Shown here: piece after piece, positions 52,775 through 62,507 of the stretch | How positions within the stretch are numbered: the stretch's first letter is position 1 | Layout of the letters: each line of letters starts with the position of its first letter | Assembly (NCBI GenBank): GCA_018660685.1 | Contig: JABJJW010000012.1 | Coordinates: 186,001-250,000 of the forward strand | Source of the DNA: Flavobacteriales bacterium | GTDB lineage: Bacteria > Bacteroidota > Bacteroidia > Flavobacteriales_G > Salibacteraceae | Reading direction: 5' to 3' | DNA: 64,000 bases | The notes under the pieces: model-generated | Database searches by the model: none | Seen by the model: the letters and a program-made list of their open reading frames with translations, nothing else | What the model was told of the DNA's origin: nothing | Program-made: the position numbers and the translations under genes

Positions 52775-54576
52775 GCTAAAACCTGCATCTCGCTCAACTT
52801 CCTATACAAGCCATTTTCAATTTTGATGAGTTCGGAATGAGTTCCACTTTCGCTGACTTCACCTCTATCAATAACGAGTATGTTGCTCGCCTTTCTCACA
52901 GTGCTCAATCGGTGAGCAATGATTATACTGGTTCTTCCTTCCATTAGCCGATCAAGCGCATCTTGCACGAGCAATTCACTCTCTGAGTCAAGCGCGGATG
53001 TTGCTTCATCAAGAATTAGAATCGATGGATCCTTCAAAATAGCACGGGCTATTGCCACCCGCTGACGTTGACCTCCACTAAGCTGCACTCCCCGCTCTCC
53101 TACCAATGTTTCAAATTTATCCGGAAAGCTTTCGATGAACTCAAGTGCATTTGCCTTGGCCGCAGCCTCAAAGATCTCCTCCTCTGTCGCCGTAGTTTTT
53201 CCGTAGGCGATGTTTTCGCGGATGGATCCTCCAAAAAGCAGTACTTCTTGCGGTACCAATGCGAGGTTGTCACGTAGCGATTTTAGGTCCATCGACCTTG
53301 AATCCTGATCGTCAAATAAAATCGATCCACTGTTGGGGTCATAGAACCGATAAAGGAGAGATGCGATCGTGCTTTTTCCAGATCCGCTCGATCCGACAAT
53401 GGCTACCCTTTCTCCTGCCTCAATCTTAAAACTAACATCGTCTAACACGGTTTTATCAGCTCTAGTAGCATATGCAAACTGGACATGATCAAACTGAATT
53501 TTACCCTTCAATTTGTTCTTGGTTGAGACTGAAGGAATGGCTGAATCATGTTCTAGTTTTTCCTTTTCTTCTTCCATCAGGTCGAACAGATTCTCTGTGG
53601 ATCCAATGGCCTTTTGCACTTTGCCAAAAATGTCGGCTACTCCACCGATTGACCCGCCTACAAACACAGAGTATAGAATGAACGAAGTCAATTCATCGAG
53701 CCCAATTTCTCCTGCATTCTTCAATTTGACACCGTACCAAATAACCAGGACAATGGCACCGAATAACCCAAAGATGATGAACGAGGCGAATGCTCCGCGC
53801 CACTTGGCGGCCTTCATTGCAACAGTCCTCACATTCTCGGTCACATTAAAGTATCTCGATATTTCGTGAGGCTCATTCACATAGGCCTTCACGCTTTGAA
53901 TTCCTTGCAATGTTTCTTCGACAACTACCTGAGATCGTGCGAGCTCATCTTGAGTAGCTTTCGACAATCTTCGGATGAACTTGCCAAAAAAGAACGCCGC
54001 AAGCATCATCACTGGCAAGCTGACTAGCATTACAAACGTCAATTCAATGGAATAAAAGAAGAGAAGCGTGACGCCGAATATGATGATGACTGCTTGTCTA
54101 ATCAACTCCGCCAACGTTGTCATGAAAGTTTCTTGAAGCTGACTAATGTCATTGCTGATTCTGCTATTTAACTCGCCAACTCGCTCCCTATTGAAGAAGG
54201 TCATGGGAAGTTGAATGATGTGCTGATAAACGTCCTGGCGAATCTTTGCGATTGCCCGCTCCGTAACATCGGCGAAGAGATAAATTCTCAAAAAGGAGAA
54301 GAGGGCTTGGAGTGCAAATGCAGCAAGAAGTAAAAGCGCAATTTGATTGACATTCTCCAGACTAAAGAACTGATCGATCGGGCTGTCGCTAACCTCATCA
54401 CCCCCGATGAGCCTTCCTAACAAACCGGGAAAGGTCATAAAAGTAAAGGCGCTCAAAAACAAGAAAACCACGCCAATACAAAACTTCAGCCTATGAGGCC
54501 ATACGTATCTGAAGATGCGAAGCGCTCTTCTGAATGATTCTTTGCTGATTCCTCTCTTTCTCTCTTTTTCCACCAC
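52771..54576 (-). CDS. ABC exporter, fused permease and ATPase (MsbA/multidrug type)
   Basis: 601 residues from GTG 54576 (a second GTG codon follows). Six transmembrane helices span about 30-325. The nucleotide-binding domain holds Walker A VAIVGSSGSGKSTIASLL, Q-loop LVPQEVLLFGGSI, signature VQLSGGQRQRVAIARAIL, Walker B ILILDEATSALD and H-loop IIIAHRLSTV. It works as a homodimer, exporting lipids or drugs from the inner membrane. The substrate is not deducible: MsbA-like lipid flippase and multidrug exporter are both possible. The start is far from any promoter match of high quality. Confidence 0.92.
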   Translation of the reverse strand: MVEKERKRGISKESFRRALRIFRYVWPHRLKFCIGVVFLFLSAFTFMTFPGLLGRLIGGDEVSDSPIDQFFSLENVNQIALLLLAAFALQALFSFLRIYLFADVTERAIAKIRQDVYQHIIQLPMTFFNRERVGELNSRISNDISQLQETFMTTLAELIRQAVIIIFGVTLLFFYSIELTFVMLVSLPVMMLAAFFFGKFIRRLSKATQDELARSQVVVEETLQGIQSVKAYVNEPHEISRYFNVTENVRTVAMKAAKWRGAFASFIIFGLFGAIVLVIWYGVKLKNAGEIGLDELTSFILYSVFVGGSIGGVADIFGKVQKAIGSTENLFDLMEEEKEKLEHDSAIPSVSTKNKLKGKIQFDHVQFAYATRADKTVLDDVSFKIEAGERVAIVGSSGSGKSTIASLLYRFYDPNSGSILFDDQDSRSMDLKSLRDNLALVPQEVLLFGGSIRENIAYGKTTATEEEIFEAAAKANALEFIESFPDKFETLVGERGVQLSGGQRQRVAIARAILKDPSILILDEATSALDSESELLVQDALDRLMEGRTSIIIAHRLSTVRKASNILVIDRGEVSESGTHSELIKIENGLYRKLSEMQVLA

Positions 54577-54721
54577 TGCAAAACTCTTAAAAGAATGATA
54601 TGGTCAGTAGATATTTGACGAATGGTGGGTAGGCCGTTGGAGTTATAAATATATGGCTGAACACAATGAAATGTGCATTGCTTTTGTTATCCTTGTGAAG
54701 GAATCAAAAACACTCTTGATT

Positions 54722-55318
54722 ATGATTAAGTCCTATTGGGATGAGGTCTGGAAACAGATCGATTTAGGGAAGGATAAGCTGCGGTACGACTATGCCGTAT
54801 CAAATTATGGTCGAATAGTTAGCTACTCGGACAATAGAGAAGAAGGAAGATTGCTGAAAGGAAGTCTCGTAGATGGATATCCTGTTTTTAGATACAAGCA
54901 GTTTCACAAAACGGATCAAGGAACAATAGTCAAGAACAAACAGATTTTTGTTCACAAGCTCGTGGCTGAATATTTCACTTCAGACATTGATCAAGAGAAA
55001 AAGTATGTAATTCACCTAGGTTACGACAAGCTCAATAACCACATCGACAATCTAAAGTGGACCACCAAACGGGAAATGGAGCAGCATCAGCAGATGAATC
55101 CAAACGTATTAGCGGCTCGCGAAAAAAGAAAAGAAACCAAGCCTTATAAAGGGCACAAACTGAATGCGACCCAAGTCAAGCGTTTGAAGAAAAAAATATT
55201 CGACCCAAATCGAAAAACAAGATTGAAGATCCTCGCCAAACAGTTTGGTATTTCAGAAATGCAGCTGTATAGAATTAAGTCAGGTGAGAATTGGGGTCAT
55301 GTCACCGTTGATGACTAA
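54722..55318 (+). CDS. NUMOD4/HNH-like DNA-binding protein
   Basis: About 198 residues from ATG 54722 (MIKSYWDEVWKQIDLGKDKL); the upstream extension to 54653 is not family-like. The head matches NUMOD4 (YDYAVSNYGRIVSYSDN, GSLVDGYPVFRYK), the centre an HNH-type core (FVHKLVAEYFTSDIDQEKKY, VIHLGYDKLNNHIDNLKWTT), where the usual catalytic H-x-N-H pattern is HLGYDKLNNHIDNL. The C terminus has a helix-turn-helix (ATQVKRLKKKIFDPNRKTRL, ILAKQFGISEMQLYRIKSGE). It is stand-alone, not within another gene. Related proteins are a conserved feature of Flavobacteriia genomes and may be regulators rather than homing nucleases. Confidence 0.75.
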   Translation: MIKSYWDEVWKQIDLGKDKLRYDYAVSNYGRIVSYSDNREEGRLLKGSLVDGYPVFRYKQFHKTDQGTIVKNKQIFVHKLVAEYFTSDIDQEKKYVIHLGYDKLNNHIDNLKWTTKREMEQHQQMNPNVLAAREKRKETKPYKGHKLNATQVKRLKKKIFDPNRKTRLKILAKQFGISEMQLYRIKSGENWGHVTVDD

Positions 55319-55336
55319 AAAATATTGAACCCGTAC

Positions 55337-55363
55337 CCTGACCTTGTGTCAGGATTTTTTTTT
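55337..55363 (+). terminator. Terminator after the NUMOD4 gene
   Basis: CCTGAC / GTCAGG stem, 5-nt loop, then A and nine T residues. Confidence 0.8.
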
Positions 55364-55396
55364 CCGCGTTCTCTTTGTAACCTTTGTCCAAAGACC

Positions 55397-58300
55397 ATGA
55401 TTATGAAACTAACCCATACCATCTTATACATATCAATTTTAAGCGTCTTTGCTCCTGCGTATTCTCAGAGTATTGATACCGCCAACACTCAGGTTTGGGT
55501 AGACCTCATGCAGGACCCAAATGCGAATTTCTTCGAAATTCAAAGAGCTTCTAACGTATACTGGGAAGGACGTGAGCACGAACGAGGAGATGGATGGAAG
55601 GTGTTTAAGCGATATGAGAATTACTGGCGAGATCGAATAAATCCAGATGGATCATTCCCATCTGCTGAAAGCACCAAAGATGCCTATGAGCAATGGAGGA
55701 TTGCCTACAATCAGAATCAAAGCGGAATGGAATCAGACGGTGGCGACTGGGTCAATCTTGGGCCATTTGATAAGCCAGACAATGGAACTGGACAGCCCAA
55801 TGGAAATGGACGTTTGAACACGATATGTTTTCATCCCACGGACTCAAATACAATGTGGGTTGGAGCTCCAGCTGGTGGTCTATGGAAAACAACAAACGGT
55901 GGTGTATCGTGGAGTTCTAATACGGATAACATGCCAACGCTCGGCGTTTCAAGTATTCTCATAGATCCAACCAATACGAGCGTGATGTACATGGGAACTG
56001 GAGACAGAGATGCATGGGATGCACCTGGGCTCGGTGTCTATAAGTCTACCGACGGTGGTGCTTCATGGGGCGTGTCGAATACCGGAATGGGCAATAGAAT
56101 AGTAGGCGCGATGATCATGCACCCGTCTAACTCATCATACATATTGGCTGCGACGAGCGGCGGAGTCTACCGAACCACCAATGGAGGTAGCAATTGGACC
56201 TTGGAGACAAGTTCTTACTACTTTAAGGATATTCAATTCAAACCTGGTGATCCGAATACGGTATACGCCACAGAAACCTCAAGTGGGGCAAATTTCTGGA
56301 AGAGCACAGACGGTGGAAATAGCTGGTCTGTAATTACATCAGGCCTGCCTACTAACGGTCAGCGATTTGCTATCGGCGTTTCTCCTGACAATGCAAACAC
56401 GGTTTACATTCTGTGCTCCATTAGCTCTGCTTATGGCGGACTATTTAAAAGCACGAATAGCGGAACATCATTCAGCACTCAATCTACCTCACCCAACATA
56501 CTGAGTTATAATGAAAGTCCTCCTACGACAGGTGGGGGTGGACAAGGTTGGTATGATCTCGCTATAGCAGTAGATCCAACAGACGAAAGCGTTGTCTATG
56601 TCGGCGGGGTTAACGTGTTTAAATCAATAAATAATGGGTCGACCTGGGATTGTGTAGCTCACTGGGTTGGGAGTTCAACAGCGGCATCAGTTCATGCGGA
56701 TCAACACTTTCTCAAGTACTCTCCTGTTACCAACAATTTATTTGGTTGCAATGATGGTGGCCTTTACTACACCTCAAATGAAGGCCAAACTTGGCCAGAG
56801 ATAAGTGATAGCCTCGCAATATCTCAGCTCTATCGAATCGGTGTCAGTCAACAGACGAATGAATTGGTTATAAATGGATATCAAGACAATGGAACAGCGC
56901 TCTACGATGACACGATTTTTAGAACTGAGCGTGGAGGAGATGGAATGGAATGCATTATTGACTACACCGATGATAATGTCATGTACATGTCGATTTACTA
57001 TGGAAATATCGCACGATCATTTAATAATGGGTATTCTCTTGGGTCATTCGCTGGACAAAACATAAATAGCATTACAGAATCAGGTGCTTGGATCACACCT
57101 TTCATTTTGGACAATGAAGATCCGAACACGATGTTCATTGGGTATAAAAACGTTTGGAGAACATCAAATGCCACAGCATCTTCTCCAACATTCGAAGCAA
57201 TAAGCTCTAATCTCGCAGGAAGCAACGGCTATAACATCCGAGATCTGAAACAGAGCAAAGTCAACATGAACCGACTCTGGATGATTCGCTCAGACAATAG
57301 ACTTTTTAGGAGCAATAATGCGCTAGCGGGAACCGTAACTTGGACTGACCTCTCTCCAAATTTGCCAGGTTCAGGAACTGTTCAGGACATCGAAACCCAC
57401 CCAACGTCCAATTCAACGATTTGGCTCCTTAGAAACAGCACAGTTTATATGTCGGTAAACTCCGGAATCACATGGATCAGTGCAAACGGCACACTGCCCA
57501 ACGTCTATAAATCATCGTTGCTCGCTGACCCATACTCAGAAGACGGGATCTATGTTGCCACAGATGCTGGTGTGTACTACATCGACGATAACCTCAGTAA
57601 TTGGATCGCGTTTGACGATGGACTTCCAGTCAATGTTGAAATTACAGAGCTCGAGCTGTACCATGAACAAGGCAATTGGGAAGGCGGAAGAATTCGTGCT
57701 GCAACGTATGGTCGAGGTCTCTGGGAAAGCGATCGATATGACCCGGGCTCTAACCCACCGCTTCCATTTTTCAGTTTGAGTATTGATACGACGGATATAT
57801 GTAGTTTCGACACGATTTCGATTTTAAACAATACGGCATATGGAATGGATTCCGTTCTATGGGAGTTCACTCCGTCCAGCGGAATCACATTCGTAAATGG
57901 AACGGATAGTAATTCGCTAAATCCACAGTTCGTTGTTTCTGAACTCGGGTCATACGACATTCTTCTAAAAGTTTACAATTCAAACGGATCAGACTCACTT
58001 TTGGTCACCGATGCCATTTCAATGTCCGGTGGAATTATTCCACAATGGACCGACGATTTTGAGTCGAATGTTGGCTGCGGGACCGCTGGATGTGTTACCG
58101 ACTGTGATGTTCTTGAATGGACCAACGTTACCAACGGAAATGGGGATGATATAGACTGGAGAGCAGATGCCGGCGGCACCCCTACGAGCAGCACTGGACC
58201 AGCAGTGGACTATGATCCAGGCACGAGCACAGGAATCTATCTCTATCTAGAATCATCTTCATGCGTGAGCCAAGAAGCAATCCTTGAGAGCCCGTGTTTT

Positions 58301-59824
58301 CAATTAACGAATTGTACAGCTCCTAAAGTCTCATTCGGTTATCATAGGTATGGCTACGCACCATGGATGGAAAGTTTGGCTGTCGATGTGCTATCAAATG
58401 GCTCATGGACTAACCTCTGGACACAGACAGGTACACAAAGCTCGTCGGACACTGATTGGAAAAGTCAGGTGGTAAATTTGAGTAGCTATCTCAATCAAAA
58501 TGTCAAGGTTCGATTCAGAGGGTTAAGTGGGTCTGGCTGGCAGGCAGATCAAGCTATAGACGGTATTGAGTTAATCGCCAGTCCACTTGCAGATTTCGAA
58601 GCGAGTGATTCCACGCCTTGCCTGAATACGACTATCACACTGTCAGACAGTTCAAGTCAAAACCCTACCTCTTGGTCTTGGACGATTACACCTTCTACAT
58701 ATCAGTACTTAGGAGGATCGAGTTCAAGCTCTCAGCATCCCCAAATAATGTTTACTCAACCCGGATCTTATAGCATCACTCTGCAAGCATCGAATGCCAA
58801 TGGTGGTGATTTTGAGGTAAAATCAAATTACATCACGGTCATCGATCCAGTCATAGACATCGAATCAAATAGCGATTCCAACAGGTTTTGCATTGATGAC
58901 ACGGTTATAATAACTGCTACAATTGGTCACGCGGTTTACAATTTCTATTGGAATGCAGCGCTGGCTCAAACGGGATCATCCAATCAATACTCGACCACTG
59001 CTTGGGCCGATTCGGACTATGTATATGTTTCCATCATGGATACAAATGGATGCCTCGACACCAGTGAAACACTTTACTTATACAGCAAACCAACCGCGGC
59101 GGGAGTGGTCGTTAGTAGCGATTCAGACAACGTGATTTGTGAAGGCGATACCGTGACAATGACGGTGAATGGATACCAGCTCACCTCCTACTCTTTTTAC
59201 CAATCTGGAACCCCAGTGCAAAGCGGTTCGGGTAATTCTTGGACCACTTCAGGATTAGCTGATGAAGACGAGATTTGGGCAGAACTGAACAATATCCATG
59301 AATGTCCCGGCTTGTCCGATACGTTGATTATTACCGTCAATCCCATTCCACCAACTCCAGCCATACAGCTGGTGCTAGACAGTTTGGGAGCCACTATTCC
59401 TGGTCAATTATACGAGTGGTCATTTAATGATAGTTCCACCATCTCGGGTGATTCATTGTATGCCAAGCACGGCGATGGGTCATACACGGTCAGAATATTC
59501 GTTGACGGCTGCTGGAGTCAGGTAAGTGCACCATTCGTGATACTAGGCGTCGAAGGATTGGACGATTTGAAAATCAAGGTCTACCCTTCACCTACTTCCG
59601 ACATTTTGAATATTAAATTGAGTCAATCAATACCGAATGAAGATGCGGTCGTCATGTTCTTCAATATGGCCGGTCAAATTGTTCTTACAGAAAATATATC
59701 GGGTCGATCTGGAGTTTCGAATTTCGAGCTTGATCTCAGCATCTTGCCTTCTGGCACCTATACAATGATCCTCCAAACGGGTGATCGAAACATTGCTGTG
59801 CCAATTATCAAAGAAAAAAGATGA
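55397..59824 (+). CDS. Large T9SS cargo: BNR/sortilin-like propeller, MAM-like and PKD domains
   Basis: About 1475 residues. ATG 55397 or 55403 gives the signal peptide MKLTHTILYISILSVFAPAY (cut after YSQ); the frame to 55325 overlaps the terminator. Residues about 150-800 carry repeated sortilin/BNR blades (GLWKTTNGGVSWSS, GVYKSTDGGASWGV, GVYRTTNGGSNWTL, FWKSTDGGNSWSVI). A MAM-like domain follows (about 890-1080, WTDDFESNVG..RFRGLSGSGWQADQAIDGIE), then PKD (WSWTITPSTYQYLG) and Ig-like repeats. The type A sorting domain ends it (IKVYPSPTSDILNIKLSQS, LPSGTYTMILQTGDRNIAVP). Secreted; glycan-binding or glycosidase activity is possible but unproven. Confidence 0.85.
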   Translation: MIMKLTHTILYISILSVFAPAYSQSIDTANTQVWVDLMQDPNANFFEIQRASNVYWEGREHERGDGWKVFKRYENYWRDRINPDGSFPSAESTKDAYEQWRIAYNQNQSGMESDGGDWVNLGPFDKPDNGTGQPNGNGRLNTICFHPTDSNTMWVGAPAGGLWKTTNGGVSWSSNTDNMPTLGVSSILIDPTNTSVMYMGTGDRDAWDAPGLGVYKSTDGGASWGVSNTGMGNRIVGAMIMHPSNSSYILAATSGGVYRTTNGGSNWTLETSSYYFKDIQFKPGDPNTVYATETSSGANFWKSTDGGNSWSVITSGLPTNGQRFAIGVSPDNANTVYILCSISSAYGGLFKSTNSGTSFSTQSTSPNILSYNESPPTTGGGGQGWYDLAIAVDPTDESVVYVGGVNVFKSINNGSTWDCVAHWVGSSTAASVHADQHFLKYSPVTNNLFGCNDGGLYYTSNEGQTWPEISDSLAISQLYRIGVSQQTNELVINGYQDNGTALYDDTIFRTERGGDGMECIIDYTDDNVMYMSIYYGNIARSFNNGYSLGSFAGQNINSITESGAWITPFILDNEDPNTMFIGYKNVWRTSNATASSPTFEAISSNLAGSNGYNIRDLKQSKVNMNRLWMIRSDNRLFRSNNALAGTVTWTDLSPNLPGSGTVQDIETHPTSNSTIWLLRNSTVYMSVNSGITWISANGTLPNVYKSSLLADPYSEDGIYVATDAGVYYIDDNLSNWIAFDDGLPVNVEITELELYHEQGNWEGGRIRAATYGRGLWESDRYDPGSNPPLPFFSLSIDTTDICSFDTISILNNTAYGMDSVLWEFTPSSGITFVNGTDSNSLNPQFVVSELGSYDILLKVYNSNGSDSLLVTDAISMSGGIIPQWTDDFESNVGCGTAGCVTDCDVLEWTNVTNGNGDDIDWRADAGGTPTSSTGPAVDYDPGTSTGIYLYLESSSCVSQEAILESPCFQLTNCTAPKVSFGYHRYGYAPWMESLAVDVLSNGSWTNLWTQTGTQSSSDTDWKSQVVNLSSYLNQNVKVRFRGLSGSGWQADQAIDGIELIASPLADFEASDSTPCLNTTITLSDSSSQNPTSWSWTITPSTYQYLGGSSSSSQHPQIMFTQPGSYSITLQASNANGGDFEVKSNYITVIDPVIDIESNSDSNRFCIDDTVIITATIGHAVYNFYWNAALAQTGSSNQYSTTAWADSDYVYVSIMDTNGCLDTSETLYLYSKPTAAGVVVSSDSDNVICEGDTVTMTVNGYQLTSYSFYQSGTPVQSGSGNSWTTSGLADEDEIWAELNNIHECPGLSDTLIITVNPIPPTPAIQLVLDSLGATIPGQLYEWSFNDSSTISGDSLYAKHGDGSYTVRIFVDGCWSQVSAPFVILGVEGLDDLKIKVYPSPTSDILNIKLSQSIPNEDAVVMFFNMAGQIVLTENISGRSGVSNFELDLSILPSGTYTMILQTGDRNIAVPIIKEKR

Positions 59825-59852
59825 TTTACATTGCATCTTCTGAAAAGACAGT

Positions 59853-59860
59853 TACATTTG
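59853..59860 (+). promoter_or_regulatory. -7 element TACATTTG of rpmH
   Basis: A match to TAnnTTTG, 22 nt before the rpmH ATG; TTG at 59831 is a -33 candidate. Confidence 0.6.
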
Positions 59861-59882
59861 CACCCCTTTTAGTAGATATAAG

Positions 59883-60041
59883 ATGAAACGGACATTTCAA
59901 CCTTCGGTAAGAAAGCGCAAGAACAAGCATGGATTTCGTGATCGTATGAGCACGAAAAATGGGAGAAAAGTGTTAGCAAGGAGAAGAGCGAAAGGAAGAA
60001 AGCGCTTGACAGTCTCAGACGAGATGCCTTTCAAGAGATAA
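59883..60041 (+). CDS. rpmH: 50S ribosomal protein L34
   Basis: 52 residues. [40 protein letters not shown] and [12 protein letters not shown]: the KRTFQPS head and the [17 protein letters not shown] core are diagnostic. L34 is a late-assembling 50S protein. It is usually next to dnaA/rnpA in other phyla but stands alone here, with its own promoter and a terminator downstream. Confidence 0.97.
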   Translation: MKRTFQPSVRKRKNKHGFRDRMSTKNGRKVLARRRAKGRKRLTVSDEMPFKR

Positions 60042-60064
60042 GGTTGAAAAGTTTGCATCATACG

Positions 60065-60092
60065 AAGGCGATCCAATGGGTCGCCTTTTTTA
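60065..60092 (+). terminator. Terminator after rpmH
   Basis: AAGGCGA / TCGCCTT stem closed over an inner CC/GG pair and AAT loop, followed by a long T-run. Confidence 0.85.
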
Positions 60093-60242
60093 TTTTTTCG
60101 ACCTGCGCCTAGACTGTTTCAGTTGATTGTTCAACATCCATTCAATCTGACCATTTACTGAACGAAACTCATCTTTAGCCCAGCGTTCAATATCCTTCAT
60201 CAGATCTTCTTCAACCCGAAGTGCAAACGGCTTCTTTGCCAT
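60090..60242 (-). CDS. Arc-type ribbon-helix-helix protein, 50 residues
   Basis: MAKKPFALRVEEDLMKDIER, WAKDEFRSVNGQIEWMLNNQ and LKQSRRRSKK give a classic ribbon-helix-helix: a strand (PFALRV) that reads the DNA, helix A (EEDLMKDIERWAKDE) and helix B with the RSVNGQIE turn, ending in a basic tail. RHH dimers bind DNA through the strand and usually repress their own operon. It starts 6 nt after the SPFH gene stop on the same strand, so it is co-transcribed. The three direct repeats in the shared promoter are its plausible operator. Confidence 0.82.
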   Translation of the reverse strand: MAKKPFALRVEEDLMKDIERWAKDEFRSVNGQIEWMLNNQLKQSRRRSKK

Positions 60243-60248
60243 AGAGCT

Positions 60249-61100
60249 TTATTGATAAAGTGAGCCTGTGTTAACGACTGGTGTAACTTCTTTATCGGAA
60301 CACAAAACAACCATCAAGTTACTGACCATGGTAGCCTTTTTATCTTGGTCAAAAGTGACAATGTCCTTGTCTTTGAGTTGCTCCAACGCATTCTCAACCA
60401 TTCCCACCGCACCTTCGACGATTTTTTCGCGAGCGGCGATAATGGCCGTTGCTTGTTGGCGTCTCAGCATAGCACTTGCGATTTCTTCTGCATACGCGAG
60501 ATAACCAATTCGTGCCTCCATGACCTGAATTCCAGCAATCTCTAATCTTTCTCCAAGTTCTTTCTCGAGGGCCTCGTTGACTTCACTCATCCCTGATCGT
60601 AACGTGATTTTGTAATCTTCTCCATCTTCCCAATCATCGTATGGATACGACCCAGCCATTTTTCTAACCGCTGCATCGGTCTGAACACGAACAAAGTTTT
60701 CATAATTGTCCACTTCGAAAGCTGCCTTAAATGTCTCACTGACCTTCCAAACCAAGATGACAGAGATCATTATTGGGTTTCCCAATTTGTCATTGACTTT
60801 CACTCGATCGCTATCAAAATTTCTTGCTCTTAAAGAGATCCGTTTTCTCATATAGAATGGATTCGCCCAATAGAAACCGCTTTCCTTAACAGTGCCTTTG
60901 TAAACACCAAACAGTGTCATCACGATTGATCCATTTGGGTATATGAAGAAGAAGCCTTTGGCGATCAACACAACACAAGCCACTCCAACAAACATCCCGA
61001 TGATGAGCTTAAATACCAGTGATGTGATGGCTAAACCAACAACCATCAATAAAACTACAAACATTGAGTATCCACTTCCTGGTTTCTTTTCCTTCTCCAT
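60249..61100 (-). CDS. SPFH/stomatin-like membrane protein
   Basis: 283 residues. Two hydrophobic stretches form the N-terminal membrane anchor (SMFVVLLMVVGLAITSLVFK, GMFVGVACVVLIAKGFFFIY). The SPFH (band 7) domain follows (about 65-235: GTVKESGFYWANPFYMRKRI, SLRARNFDSDRVKVNDKLGN, PIMISVILVWKVSETFKAAF, EVDNYENFVRVQTDAAVRKM), then a long alpha-helical coiled coil (ALEKELGERLEIAGIQVMEA, ASAMLRRQQATAIIAAREKI). Stomatin-like proteins form membrane microdomain rings. No NfeD partner is next to it; instead an RHH gene follows by 6 nt, which is the notable point. Confidence 0.87.
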   Translation of the reverse strand: MEKEKKPGSGYSMFVVLLMVVGLAITSLVFKLIIGMFVGVACVVLIAKGFFFIYPNGSIVMTLFGVYKGTVKESGFYWANPFYMRKRISLRARNFDSDRVKVNDKLGNPIMISVILVWKVSETFKAAFEVDNYENFVRVQTDAAVRKMAGSYPYDDWEDGEDYKITLRSGMSEVNEALEKELGERLEIAGIQVMEARIGYLAYAEEIASAMLRRQQATAIIAAREKIVEGAVGMVENALEQLKDKDIVTFDQDKKATMVSNLMVVLCSDKEVTPVVNTGSLYQ

Positions 61101-61113
61101 AATTCTACAATAT

Positions 61114-61141
61114 ATATCACAATAATATCATTTTGATATCA
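61114..61141 (-). promoter_or_regulatory. Three direct repeats of TGATAT, 11-bp spacing (candidate RHH operator)
   Basis: On the coding (minus) strand TGATAT occurs at 61141-61136, 61130-61125 and 61119-61114, i.e. exact 11-bp steps (one helical turn). It lies 14-41 nt upstream of the SPFH start codon, where the promoter must be, and the first copy forms ATGATATC. Direct repeats on one face of the helix are typical for RHH dimers binding cooperatively. No other copies of such a triplet were seen in the window by eye. Confidence 0.6.
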
Positions 61142-61174
61142 TTTATACAAAAAAAATATCGGTATAATAACCTG

Positions 61175-62458
61175 CTAGTAGCCGTATTTATCTTTCCAAC
61201 GTCCTTGTAAAAAAGTTCGAATCACATCTTCTCTTTGATTCTTAGCCGGTGTGTAAATGGTCTTTCCTGCTACTTCCTCAGGCAAAAACTCATGATCTGC
61301 AAAATTTCCTTGAAAGTCATGCGCATACTTGTAGTTATCTCCGTATCCAAGTTCTTTCATCAATTTTGTAGGAGCGTTTCGAATAGATAAAGGCACCGAC
61401 AAATCTCCGGTCTCTCTAACTAGTTTTTGCGCTGCCCCGATCGCTTTATACGCTGAATTACTCTTAGCAGAAGTTGCCAAGTATATCGTTGCTTGGGACA
61501 ACGGAATTCGACATTCAGGATATCCAATTGCGTGAACGGCCTGATAGCAATTATTCGCTATGACAAGCGCTGTGGGATTTGCCAACCCCACATCTTCGCT
61601 GGCTAAAATCACTAATCGTCGCGCGATGAACAATGGATCTTCCCCTCCTTCAATCATTCTCGCTAACCAATAGACTGAGGCGTTTGGGTCGCTTCCTCGT
61701 ATGCTCTTTATGAAGGCAGAAATAATGTCAAAATGCTGTTCACCTGTTTTATCATAGCGCGCCATCTTGGTCTTAACCACTCTACCGACATATTCATCGG
61801 TGATAGGTTTACCTTCTGATTGGGCAGTCTGAGCGACTAATTCTAATGTGTTTAGCATTCTTCGACCATCGCCACCGCTAAGTTGGAACAGAGCTTTGGT
61901 CTCTTTCAAATCCAGTTTGAGTCCTTTTAACCAATCATCTTCTTCGAGAGCTCGCTCTAATAGATTCTGTAATTCGGTTACCCCAAATGCTTCTAAAACA
62001 TAGACTTGAGAACGAGAGAGGAGCGCGGGGATCACTTCAAACGACGGGTTTTCGGTGGTTGCACCAATCAGGGTCACGGTTCCTTTTTCAACCGCTCCTA
62101 AGAGGCTATCCTGTTGGCTCTTGCTGAACCGATGAATCTCATCGATGAAGAGAATCGGCTTATCCTGAGAAAGAAGGTCTTTGCGGCTTGCTTGTTCGAT
62201 TACACTCCGCACCTCCTTTACTCCACTGTTAATTGCACTTAGCGAATACATTGGTCTCTCCAATTCGTCTGCTAGAATTTGGGCGAGGGTTGTTTTCCCC
62301 ACCCCTGGAGGACCCCAAAGAATCATGGATGGAAGCGAGCCGGCTTTGATGGCCAATCTGATGGGGCCTTCAGTACCAACGATCTCGTCCTGCCCAATGT
62401 AGTCATCAAGTTTTTTAGGGCGAAGCCGTTCTGCGAGTGGGATGTTTAAGTCTGCCAT
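61175..62458 (-). CDS. rarA: Replication-associated recombination protein RarA (MgsA)
   Basis: 427 residues from ATG 62458; three residues upstream (62467) are in frame but not family-like. The head [20 protein letters not shown], Walker [17 protein letters not shown], Walker [16 protein letters not shown], sensor [19 protein letters not shown] and the C-terminal MgsA domain ([55 protein letters not shown]) are complete. RarA is a AAA+ tetramer acting at stalled replication forks with single-stranded DNA-binding protein. It lies upstream of the SPFH operon on the same strand, 74 nt away. Confidence 0.95.
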   Translation of the reverse strand: MADLNIPLAERLRPKKLDDYIGQDEIVGTEGPIRLAIKAGSLPSMILWGPPGVGKTTLAQILADELERPMYSLSAINSGVKEVRSVIEQASRKDLLSQDKPILFIDEIHRFSKSQQDSLLGAVEKGTVTLIGATTENPSFEVIPALLSRSQVYVLEAFGVTELQNLLERALEEDDWLKGLKLDLKETKALFQLSGGDGRRMLNTLELVAQTAQSEGKPITDEYVGRVVKTKMARYDKTGEQHFDIISAFIKSIRGSDPNASVYWLARMIEGGEDPLFIARRLVILASEDVGLANPTALVIANNCYQAVHAIGYPECRIPLSQATIYLATSAKSNSAYKAIGAAQKLVRETGDLSVPLSIRNAPTKLMKELGYGDNYKYAHDFQGNFADHEFLPEEVAGKTIYTPAKNQREDVIRTFLQGRWKDKYGY

Positions 62459-62507
62459 CAGCCACAAACTTACCCCTCTACTAATGCATTACAAAGCAAT
62501 AAGATCA

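Noticed and set aside
54722-55318. NUMOD4/HNH gene as an active homing endonuclease or mobile intron
   Set aside because: It does not interrupt another gene and there is no intron or intein signature; a stand-alone conserved gene is likelier.
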